Origin: Bacteroidales bacterium | GTDB taxonomy: Bacteria > Bacteroidota > Bacteroidia > Bacteroidales > UBA932 | Reading direction: 5' to 3' | NCBI GenBank assembly: GCA_004555145.1 | Contig: SFJB01000083.1 | Coordinates: 1 to 11,044, forward strand | DNA: 11,044 nucleotides | Part shown: piece by piece, positions 1 to 6,623 of the stretch | How positions within the stretch are numbered: the first letter of the stretch is position 1 | Layout: each line of letters opens with the position of its first letter | Notes under the pieces: model-generated | The model's input: only the letters and a program-made list of their open reading frames with translations | What the model was told of the DNA's origin: nothing | The model's database searches: none | Program-made: the position numbers and the translations under genes

Positions 1-2045
1 GTCAGAAGGAAGTCATCAGGATTCCTGACAACGAGGAACCGATTATAGGCGTACTCACCGACAAGGAGAATAACCAGACCAGCATCACCGTATATTGGAA
101 GAGCGAGCCTATGCCGGAGGAAATGAACAATACGGCAATAGGAATGCTCACCAATATTGTCAAGAATCTCGTTTCAAATATCATGAACGAAAGATTCAGC
201 GACCTTTCCGCAAAGTCTGACGCTCCATTCACCGATGCAGGTTTCGGCATGGGTAAATTATGCGAAAGCTGCGAAGTGGTTTTGGCCGAAGTTGACTGCA
301 AGGAAGGCAAAGCATTGGAATCCTTCAATTCATTGCTCAGCGAGACCAGGAGAATGAGTCTCTACGGCTTCAGCGACAGCGAAGTGGAAAGGGCAAAGAC
401 CGAACTCCTCTCCCAATATGAAAAGGCTGCAAACTCAGCTGACACCCGCAAGAACGGAGAATTCGTAATGGGAATGATTTACAACTTCCTTGACAACGAA
501 CCGTTTATGGATCCTGCCGTCGAGCTTGAACTGGCCAAGGAACTTCTCGGACAGATCAACGCTACCGTACTCAACCAGATTGCACAGCAGCTCATCACCA
601 AGGAGAATATGGTAGTAATCTACACCGCCCCGGAGCGTGAAGGCATAAGCCACCCTAGTGAGGCAGAACTCCGCGCCGTAATCGAGGCCGTTGAAAACGC
701 CGATATCGCACGTGCCGAGGGAGAAGAGATTCCTGCAGAGTTTGTTAATTCCGCCAAGATCAAGTCCGGAAAGGTTAAGAAGAGCAGCACCGGTCTCTAC
801 GGTTCCACCGTTCTCCAGCTTAAGAACGGGCTCAAGGTCACCCTGCTTCCTACAGAAGTACAGAAGGACAGGATTTCCTTCTCTCTCAATATGTTGGGAG
901 GAAAGAGCCTCTTCCCTGACAGCCATATGGCGTCCCTAGACGACAACGTGCTTGGTCTGTTCCTGTCGAACAGCGGTGTAGGAGAATTCCCTAACACTAT
1001 GGTCGGCAAGATGCTCGCCGGAAAGCAGCTCAGCGTCAGCCCAAGCATAGGCAACTATACCCATAGCATCAACGGCAGCTCAACCCGCAAAGACCTTGAG
1101 ACAGCATTCCAGCTGGCATATCTCTATTTCATGGAACCTCGCTTCGACGAAGAGGAATATGACAAGGGCATACAGCAGATCAAGACTCTGCTCCCTAACC
1201 TGTACAACAACCCTCAGTACTACCTGCAGAAGAATCTCTACGAGACAGCCTTTGAGCCGGGTCGTATGCTGATGATTGACGATGCAGTGTTGGGTGCAGC
1301 CAGCCTCGAAACCCTTGCAGCGGACTACAGGCAGATGTTCAAGGACGTGACCGGAGCGGAGCTCATCGTCGTTGGCGACTTTGACATCGATGCAGTGAAG
1401 CCTCTCGTGCTCAAATATTTCGGTTCCCTTCCAAAGGCAGCCAAGACAGTTCCTGAACTCAATGTCCACAGCAATGACATCTATGCTGACGGTATCAGGA
1501 CAGTGGACTTCACTACACCTATGCAGGTGCCTTCCGTAATCGTTTACCAGATTTACAATGTAAAGACCCCATATAGTCTGGAGAAAGAAATGATCAACAG
1601 CGTCCTGCAGTCCGTTCTCCAGATGACCTACACCGAAACAATGCGTGAGGATGAGGGCGGCACCTACGGAGCTCAGTCCCAGGCTGAGTGCGGATATATC
1701 CCTGTAGGCATGAAGGAACTGATGATATACTTCCAGACCAATGAGGCCCAGGCAGACAGACTGCGCGAACTTGCATCTGAGGGTATCAGAAGCATAGCTG
1801 AGAACGGCCCGGATGCCGAAAAGTTCTCCAAGGCCATCAGCAATATGCTCAAGACCATCCCTGAGCGTCGGGAGACTATATCTTGGTGGCAGAGCGCCAT
1901 AAAGTTCTACAACGAGACAGGAATTGACGTTGACGCAGAAATGGAGTCAGTAATCAAGGCCATCACTCCGGCTGACGTGAAGGCTGTAGCGGCAGAATAC
2001 CTGAACTCAGGCAACTTCATTGAAGTTGTGATGCGCCCGGAATAA
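1..2045 (+). CDS. M16 family zinc metallopeptidase (PqqL/insulinase-like), 3' part
   Basis: The reading frame is open from base 3 to the TAA at 2043-2045, giving about 680 residues, and continues off the left edge. The ATG at 111 is internal, because the codons before it already read as protein of the same kind. M16 peptidases of this bacterial type are usually about 900-950 residues with four similar alpha/beta domains. The first domain, carrying the zinc motif HxxEH and the distal Glu, is not in the window. What remains is probably the second domain, then a third, degenerate domain starting near base 800 (VLQLKNGLKVTLLP) that lacks HxxEH, as expected, and the fourth domain. The fourth contains MREDEGGTYG at 1641-1670, the conserved Arg/Tyr substrate-binding signature of M16 C-terminal domains. 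The likely role is peptide or protein degradation in the periplasm; the export signal would lie upstream. The gene is convergent with the GH operon and unrelated to it. The family call is firm; the substrate is unknown. Confidence 0.9.
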   Translation, partial: QKEVIRIPDNEEPIIGVLTDKENNQTSITVYWKSEPMPEEMNNTAIGMLTNIVKNLVSNIMNERFSDLSAKSDAPFTDAGFGMGKLCESCEVVLAEVDCKEGKALESFNSLLSETRRMSLYGFSDSEVERAKTELLSQYEKAANSADTRKNGEFVMGMIYNFLDNEPFMDPAVELELAKELLGQINATVLNQIAQQLITKENMVVIYTAPEREGISHPSEAELRAVIEAVENADIARAEGEEIPAEFVNSAKIKSGKVKKSSTGLYGSTVLQLKNGLKVTLLPTEVQKDRISFSLNMLGGKSLFPDSHMASLDDNVLGLFLSNSGVGEFPNTMVGKMLAGKQLSVSPSIGNYTHSINGSSTRKDLETAFQLAYLYFMEPRFDEEEYDKGIQQIKTLLPNLYNNPQYYLQKNLYETAFEPGRMLMIDDAVLGAASLETLAADYRQMFKDVTGAELIVVGDFDIDAVKPLVLKYFGSLPKAAKTVPELNVHSNDIYADGIRTVDFTTPMQVPSVIVYQIYNVKTPYSLEKEMINSVLQSVLQMTYTETMREDEGGTYGAQSQAECGYIPVGMKELMIYFQTNEAQADRLRELASEGIRSIAENGPDAEKFSKAISNMLKTIPERRETISWWQSAIKFYNETGIDVDAEMESVIKAITPADVKAVAAEYLNSGNFIEVVMRPE

Positions 2046-2066
2046 TCTCCAAGAGCAAATATCAAT

Positions 2067-2096
2067 AAGAGAGGCCCCATATCGAGGGCCTCTCTT
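2067..2096. terminator. Bidirectional intrinsic terminator between convergent genes
   Basis: An 11-bp perfect stem (2067-2077 paired with 2086-2096, core AGAGAGGCCC/GGGCCTCTCT) closes an 8-base loop. It sits 21 bases after the M16 stop and about 20 bases after the GH43 stop on the other strand. On the plus strand it is followed by a short T-rich run (TTTCATTT). On the minus strand the following sequence is only moderately T-rich. The position and symmetry suggest it ends transcription from both sides. Confidence 0.8.
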
Positions 2097-2115
2097 TCAT
2101 TTATCTGAGAGTTCT

Positions 2116-4059
2116 TTATCTGGACATCTGCCACCAGTCCCATTCGAAGAGATCGGATCCGGATTCGCCCTTGAACACGAAGTATAATTTGTGAACATCG
2201 GACATTCCTTTCAACTGACACGTAAAAGTCTTGAAACCGTTTGTAGGCTCAATCTTCACTCTTCCGCACAAAGGTCCGTCAGGAGAGTCGATGCGGACTT
2301 CAATATACGCCGGACTTCCCTTTTCATTGGAAGCACTGACTTTCAGGCGCCTTGCCCCTTTTTTAAAATCCACACCCTTGAGCATCAGAAATTCCCCATC
2401 ATCTATGTTGTTGATGTATATTGCCCTGTCTGTTTCCCTGGTCTTGAGACCGTAACCCCAGGCCATGGTCTCGGCTTCCACCTTTCTGTAAGGGTCGAAG
2501 GCCTCGACTTGTTTCAGTTCATTGTCCAGCCAGTAAGGCACTTTCTGAATGCTTCCGTCCTCGTTGTAATACATAGGCGCAGCTGATACGCTGCGGCGCT
2601 CGTGGTGGCGGAATGTTTCAAGGTGCATAAGCTCATAATTGAGGCCGAACACGTAAGACTGACCCTTGTAATCTATGATTCCAGGGTGGTTGCCTCTGGT
2701 TCTCCACGTCCTGTCCATTATGTGTCCCATAGATTTCCAAGGTCCGGTAGGGCTGTCGCTCATTGCATAACCTATGCCCTCAGGGCAGCAGGTGGAAGCG
2801 AAGGCAAGGTAGTACATCCCATCGTGCTTGTATAACCAAGGTCCTTCCTGGTAATGCTCTATCTTATAGTCGAGCTTATGGATCTCACCACTGTAAGAAA
2901 TCATATCCTCGTTCAAGGTCACATAATAGACATTGGGATTACCCCAGTACATATAGGCCTGGCCGTCATCGTCGACGAACACACTCGGGTCTATGTCATC
3001 CCAATGCTCTTTCTGCCAGACCAGAGGCTTGCCAATAGGGTCAACAAACGGTCCGTATGGGGAATCTGAGACCAGAACACCTATTCCGTGACCGTGTATA
3101 GGGCAATACATATAGAACTTTCCATCCCTCTCCACTACACACTCAGCCCAGGCTCCGTTGTCCCCATCATACCATTTGAAATCCTTAAGGGACGCTACAG
3201 CTCCGTGATCTTCCCAGTTCACCATATCGGTGGAAGTGTATAGCAGCCAGTCTTTCATCATAAAACCGTTTGCATTGTCCTCATCGTGAGTTGTGTAAAG
3301 AAAGACCTTTCCGTCATATACCATCGGAGCAGGATCGGCTGTATATTTGGTCTGAACAATAGGCATATTCAGATTGCAGTTGAAAATCCACCAATCAAGA
3401 TCGAAGAGTTCTCCGTCACCTCCCCTGAAAAGGAGATAGAGCTCGTGTTTCCCCGTGACACCCGGACGGACCGGAGCCTTGACCATCATATTGCTGTTGT
3501 CAATCTTCACGCTTGCTATCGGTTCTCCGCTCATCTCGTCGAGGTAGAACTCGACCACGCCTTCGCTCTTGAAGTTCAACATCTCAAGGGATACAAGTTT
3601 CGCTTCCTTTTCCCCGAAATCCACCTCACGCAACTTTATCCAGTCGCCGTTATGGATGGATGTCACATAATGGCGCTCTCCCGCCAGCCTGTCGAGTTTA
3701 ACGCCCCAGGATGAAGACATGGTCTCCGCCTGCACGGTGCTGTAAGGATTTATGGTGCCTACAGGCTCCACACCTTCGATGGTGAAAGGGATGAACGGAA
3801 TGCTTCCGTCCTCGTTGAACTTGAACTCTTCGACGGCAGTTGACCTGTGAAAGCCGCCTCCGTTAGGGAGTATGCCATTGTGGTAGAACATATAGTCCCT
3901 GCCCTTGAAGTTTACGTTTCCTCCGTGAATGGTGAAACTGTTCACCGCCTCGTCCATTATTCTCCCGCGGAAGGTCCAGGGGCCGTCAATGTCAGGAGCT
4001 GTGGAATATGCCATATATTCCGGCACACCTCCGGCAGGATAGACTGGCAGGGTCGCGGT
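2116..4059 (-). CDS. GH43-CBM6-GH43-CBM6 enzyme, C-terminal portion after frameshift
   Basis: This is the downstream part of a frameshifted gene. The same frame is open up to 4203, but the residues before about 4059 are out-of-frame noise over the N-terminal portion, so recognisable protein starts near YPAGG at 4041. Order of domains: the rest of the first GH43 domain, including the conserved His of TIHGG (about 3925-3939); a first CBM6-like domain (about 3735-3380) beginning VQAETM and ending DLDWW; a complete second GH43 domain (about 3365-2495); and a second CBM6-like domain (about 2480-2119) ending EWDWW. The second GH43 domain has all three expected acidic residues: Asp in TADPAP (base), Asp in DDIDPS (pKa modulator, codon 2991-2989) and Glu in YQEGPW (general acid, codon 2847-2845), plus the His in GNHPG. 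GH43 enzymes are mostly alpha-L-arabinofuranosidases or beta-xylosidases with a five-bladed propeller, and CBM6 binds xylan or related beta-glycans. The subfamily cannot be set from sequence alone. If expressed without the signal peptide it would stay in the cytoplasm. Confidence 0.85.
   Translation of the reverse strand, partial: TATLPVYPAGGVPEYMAYSTAPDIDGPWTFRGRIMDEAVNSFTIHGGNVNFKGRDYMFYHNGILPNGGGFHRSTAVEEFKFNEDGSIPFIPFTIEGVEPVGTINPYSTVQAETMSSSWGVKLDRLAGERHYVTSIHNGDWIKLREVDFGEKEAKLVSLEMLNFKSEGVVEFYLDEMSGEPIASVKIDNSNMMVKAPVRPGVTGKHELYLLFRGGDGELFDLDWWIFNCNLNMPIVQTKYTADPAPMVYDGKVFLYTTHDEDNANGFMMKDWLLYTSTDMVNWEDHGAVASLKDFKWYDGDNGAWAECVVERDGKFYMYCPIHGHGIGVLVSDSPYGPFVDPIGKPLVWQKEHWDDIDPSVFVDDDGQAYMYWGNPNVYYVTLNEDMISYSGEIHKLDYKIEHYQEGPWLYKHDGMYYLAFASTCCPEGIGYAMSDSPTGPWKSMGHIMDRTWRTRGNHPGIIDYKGQSYVFGLNYELMHLETFRHHERRSVSAAPMYYNEDGSIQKVPYWLDNELKQVEAFDPYRKVEAETMAWGYGLKTRETDRAIYINNIDDGEFLMLKGVDFKKGARRLKVSASNEKGSPAYIEVRIDSPDGPLCGRVKIEPTNGFKTFTCQLKGMSDVHKLYFVFKGESGSDLFEWDWWQMSR
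2547..2566 (-). repeat. 20-bp exact direct repeat, copy in GH43-CBM6 unit 2
   Basis: This copy is identical to 3798-3817 and both are read in the same frame, encoding NEDGSI at the end of a GH43 propeller. The copies are 1251 bases (417 codons) apart, which is the period of the internal duplication. Flanking bases differ, so the rest of the units has diverged at the DNA level. Confidence 0.8.
3798..3817 (-). repeat. 20-bp exact direct repeat, copy in GH43-CBM6 unit 1
   Basis: Partner of the copy at 2547-2566. It encodes NEDGSI just before the linker to the first CBM6-like domain. Confidence 0.8.
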
Positions 4060-4627
4060 ATCCCGGCACCTCGCTGTATCCGTCCACGAAGGAGCACATA
4101 TCATCAGAGAGCTTTCCGTACCAGAGGCCCTTGTTGCCCCAGAAAAGGTAGGCCTGGCCATCGTCGTCAATGAACACGGTAGGATCGATGAATCCGAAGC
4201 CAACGGCCAGAGGCCCGCCTATGGCATCCTTCCAAGGACCTGTCGGACTGTCAGCAACTGCTACCGCCAAGGCGTCCTTATGATCAGAGGTATTGCAGCA
4301 GAGATACCAGTACCATTTCCCGTTTCGTTCCACAGCCTGCGATGCCCAGGCCCTGTCGCCCTGAGCAGCCCATTCGAAGGTAGCCGTAGACACCTGGGCT
4401 CCGAGATAGGTCCAGTTCACCATATCCTCAGTGCTGAACACCAGCCAATCCTTCATCTTGAAGTAAGTTGCATCATCCTCGTCGTGATCCACGAAAAGGT
4501 AGAGAGTGTCGCCGTGCACGTAAGGCGCGGGGTCAGGAGTATATACTGCGCTTATTACCGGGTTTTGGGCAGATGAGCAAACAGCAGCGACAAGGCTGAG
4601 CGCTGCAGCAATCAATTTTTTTGTCAT
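3992..4627 (-). CDS. GH43 enzyme, N-terminal portion truncated by frameshift
   Basis: The ATG at 4627-4625 begins a 211-residue frame. A Sec signal peptide is clear (MTKKLIAAALSLVAAVCSSA, cleavage probably after SSA); the Cys lacks a good lipobox. The start of a GH43 propeller follows: TPDPAP with the base Asp32, then IDPTVFIDDDG with the pKa-modulating Asp148. Homology ends at about Tyr190 (codon 4060-4058). The last 20 or so residues are out of frame and the stop lies at 3992. The matching GH43 sequence resumes one frame over at YPAGG (4041), so this frame and 2116-4059 were one gene of roughly 850 residues. The general-acid Glu expected soon after residue 190 is absent. The start lies 4 bases after the GH127 stop, so it is the last gene of the operon. 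As it stands the product is a partial propeller without a complete active site and is unlikely to be active. Confidence 0.85.
   Translation of the reverse strand: MTKKLIAAALSLVAAVCSSAQNPVISAVYTPDPAPYVHGDTLYLFVDHDEDDATYFKMKDWLVFSTEDMVNWTYLGAQVSTATFEWAAQGDRAWASQAVERNGKWYWYLCCNTSDHKDALAVAVADSPTGPWKDAIGGPLAVGFGFIDPTVFIDDDGQAYLFWGNKGLWYGKLSDDMCSFVDGYSEVPGYRDPASLSCRRCAGIYGIFHSS
4041..4060 (-). other. Frameshift/deletion junction within the GH43 gene
   Basis: Upstream coding sequence ends at EVPGY (through 4058) and downstream coding resumes at YPAGG (from 4041) in a different frame. Between the landmarks DM and GPW, unit 1 has 121 bases and unit 2 has 165. The 44-base difference is not a multiple of three and agrees with the observed frame change. 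A 6-base direct repeat (CCTGCC on the minus strand) lies at 4046-4051 and 4033-4038, next to or inside the junction. Either a real deletion or an assembly error is possible; a single-base homopolymer error would not explain the missing residues. Confidence 0.75.
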
Positions 4628-4631
4628 ATGA

Positions 4632-6584
4632 TCAATCGTTGGTTGGAGTATGTTTCAGTCGTGTCTGCAGTTCTTCCTCGGACAAGAGTGGCCAGTACAC
4701 CATATACCTGCATTCGTGCACTCTTGAGAAGGGTTCCAGAATCATTCCCTCGTAGCTGGAAGGATAGACGCCGCCAAGTTTGAACTTGAGCTCCCCTTCA
4801 AGCTTGACAATATGCGAGAGCAGTTCATCCTGTCTGCCTACGATTACCGGCATATCATCGAGCGGAAGCTTTGGACCTGACGCTATGTGGCCATTTCTGC
4901 TGTCGTCGGCAAAGAGACCGTCCAGTCTCTCTACGCCCATTCGGGACGCCAGGACAAGCGGACCGTAGAGGAAGGACCAGTTGGAGCTTGAATCAGGCAA
5001 CTGCATCACTCTGAGGCTCATAGGGAGTTCCAGCCTGATTTCGTCGCCCTTCCTCCAATTGGAAGTGATGGAAAGGTAGCCGTCACTGATGTCCGGGCGC
5101 AGTACGCTGTTGCCGTTTATGCTCAGTTTCACTTCCTCCCCGTTCGTCCATTCCGGGACTCTGATCTTGACCGTAAAGAGCTTACGGCGTTCCGGATCGA
5201 TTCTGAGTACTATGCTGTTGTCGTCAGGGAACCTGGTCTTCAGTTCCAACTCCACATCGTCCCATTTCAGCGTGGAAGGGATGAAGAGGTTCACATAGAG
5301 AGTCTTGTCGGATTCGTGGCCATAGATCATTTCCCCGTAGCGGGCGTGGTTCTCCATACCTGAGCCTACGCAGCACCAGAAACTGGTCTGAGGCTGGGAA
5401 TATACCTTATAATGCCCCGGGCGCATTGAAGTGAAGTACACGAAACCTCCCTGGACCGGATCCATGCTGGAAAGTATATGGTTGTACAGGGCACGCTCGT
5501 AAAAATCCATGTAGGAGGCATCACCGCTGGTGGCGTAGAGCATCTTGGTAAGCCTCAACATATTGTATGTATTGCAGGTCTCCGGTCCCTGCTCGCTGCT
5601 GAGCATAGTGCTGAAGTCTTCGGCAGGGTGGAAATGTTCCGAGACGCTGTTGCCTCCTATGCTGATGGTGCGGTGATTCACTACGGTCTCCCAGAAAAAG
5701 GCTGCCGCATCGCTCCATTCTTCATTGCCCTCAATGTCAGCTATACGTTTGTAGCCTATTACCTTGGGAATCTGGGTATTTGCGTGCATACCAGTGAGAC
5801 GGTCCTCCCCCTTGAGCAAGGGCTCGAGAAGGGACTTCTGGCTGAAGCGGCGGGCAAGTTCCAGATGTCGGGGATCTCCGGAAATTGCCGCGGCGTCTGC
5901 AAACACCTCGTTCAGCCCTCCGTGCTCGCTGCGAAGCATATCCTGAATCTGGGTGTCGCTGAGGTCCTTGACCGTTTCATACATCCAGTCGACGAGTTTC
6001 AGGAACATCTCACCTGCAATCTCCCTGCCTGCCTGCAGATAGGCGTCACGCAGTCCGGCGTAGGTCTTGTGAATATTATACAAAGGCACCCAGCGGTCAT
6101 TCAGGCCGAAAGGGGCTGCGTGTATTTCACCGCGACTGATCTCTTCCCACAGCTTTCCGGCATCTGGAATGCCTGCAAGATAGCCGTTCCCCGAAGCATC
6201 CTGACACAACTTCATTTCCGAGAGCACGTAATCCAGCCGGGCTTCAAGCTCCCTGTTGCCCGTAGCGGCATACATATAGGACAAGGCGGAAAGATAGTGT
6301 CCGCCTATATGTCCGTCTAGTCCGGTATTCTCCCAGTTCGGGTAGTTTTCAGCCTTCGGTTCAAGGCCGGCTCCCTTTCGGTACGGAGCAAGCAGCCTGT
6401 CAGGGTCAAGAGCCAGCATATAGCGTATATCCATATCTTCGGCATCCTTGAACTGACCTCCGGTAATCCTTACATCGGATACAGGAAAACTCTCCACCAT
6501 TACAGGCAGGGGTGCTTTTCCGGTCTCTGCTCCTGCAGTAGAGCAAAGGGCAAAGGCAGTGAGGCATATGGTTAAGAATTTCAT
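4632..6584 (-). CDS. Secreted GH127 beta-L-arabinofuranosidase (DUF1680)
   Basis: GH127 enzymes release beta-L-arabinofuranose using a zinc-bound cysteine as nucleophile. From the ATG at 6584 the product is 650 residues. It has a Sec signal peptide (MKFLTICLTAFALCSTAGA, cleavage after AGA), an (alpha/alpha)6-barrel catalytic region, and a beta-rich C-terminal part from about residue 420. The signature residues are present: Glu316 in SEHF (acid/base), Glu335 and Cys337 in GPETCNTYN, and Cys404-Cys405 in FWCCVGSGMENH. These match the Glu/Cys/Cys/Cys zinc site and Cys nucleophile known from HypBA1 of Bifidobacterium longum. A GTG at 6620 and an ATG at 6590 are alternative starts; 6584 is preferred because it puts the signal peptide at the N-terminus. 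The gene lies 39 bases after the GH9 stop and 4 bases before the GH43 start, so it is the middle gene of the operon. It probably acts in the periplasm. Substrates could be beta-L-Araf caps on arabinoxyloglucan, hydroxyproline arabinans or pectin side chains. Confidence 0.92.
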   Translation of the reverse strand: MKFLTICLTAFALCSTAGAETGKAPLPVMVESFPVSDVRITGGQFKDAEDMDIRYMLALDPDRLLAPYRKGAGLEPKAENYPNWENTGLDGHIGGHYLSALSYMYAATGNRELEARLDYVLSEMKLCQDASGNGYLAGIPDAGKLWEEISRGEIHAAPFGLNDRWVPLYNIHKTYAGLRDAYLQAGREIAGEMFLKLVDWMYETVKDLSDTQIQDMLRSEHGGLNEVFADAAAISGDPRHLELARRFSQKSLLEPLLKGEDRLTGMHANTQIPKVIGYKRIADIEGNEEWSDAAAFFWETVVNHRTISIGGNSVSEHFHPAEDFSTMLSSEQGPETCNTYNMLRLTKMLYATSGDASYMDFYERALYNHILSSMDPVQGGFVYFTSMRPGHYKVYSQPQTSFWCCVGSGMENHARYGEMIYGHESDKTLYVNLFIPSTLKWDDVELELKTRFPDDNSIVLRIDPERRKLFTVKIRVPEWTNGEEVKLSINGNSVLRPDISDGYLSITSNWRKGDEIRLELPMSLRVMQLPDSSSNWSFLYGPLVLASRMGVERLDGLFADDSRNGHIASGPKLPLDDMPVIVGRQDELLSHIVKLEGELKFKLGGVYPSSYEGMILEPFSRVHECRYMVYWPLLSEEELQTRLKHTPTND

Positions 6585-6623
6585 TTCCATTTCTGACAGA
6601 TTTTTCTTCGATGGTTTCACTTC

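Noticed and set aside
111..113. ATG at 111 as the start of the M16 gene
   Set aside because: The same frame is open from base 3 with protein-like sequence before it, and the family is much longer, so the gene is cut by the window edge.
4041..4060. Programmed ribosomal frameshifting to join the GH43 frames
   Set aside because: There is no slippery heptamer or obvious stimulatory structure, and catalytic residues are missing as well, which favours mutation or an assembly error.
4060..4203. N-terminal 48 or so residues of the frame beginning at 4203
   Set aside because: They overlap the in-frame GH43 sequence of the upstream frame and show no homology; they arise only because no stop occurs there.
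5478..6320. A 280-residue open frame on the plus strand inside GH127
   Set aside because: It is antisense to a well-supported gene with catalytic motifs intact, and its product resembles no family I know. It is a codon-usage shadow.
6618..6620. GTG at 6620 as the GH127 start
   Set aside because: It adds 12 residues (MKPSKKNLSEME) before a compact signal peptide, and GTG starts are uncommon in this group. The ATG at 6584 fits better, although 6620 or 6590 cannot be excluded.
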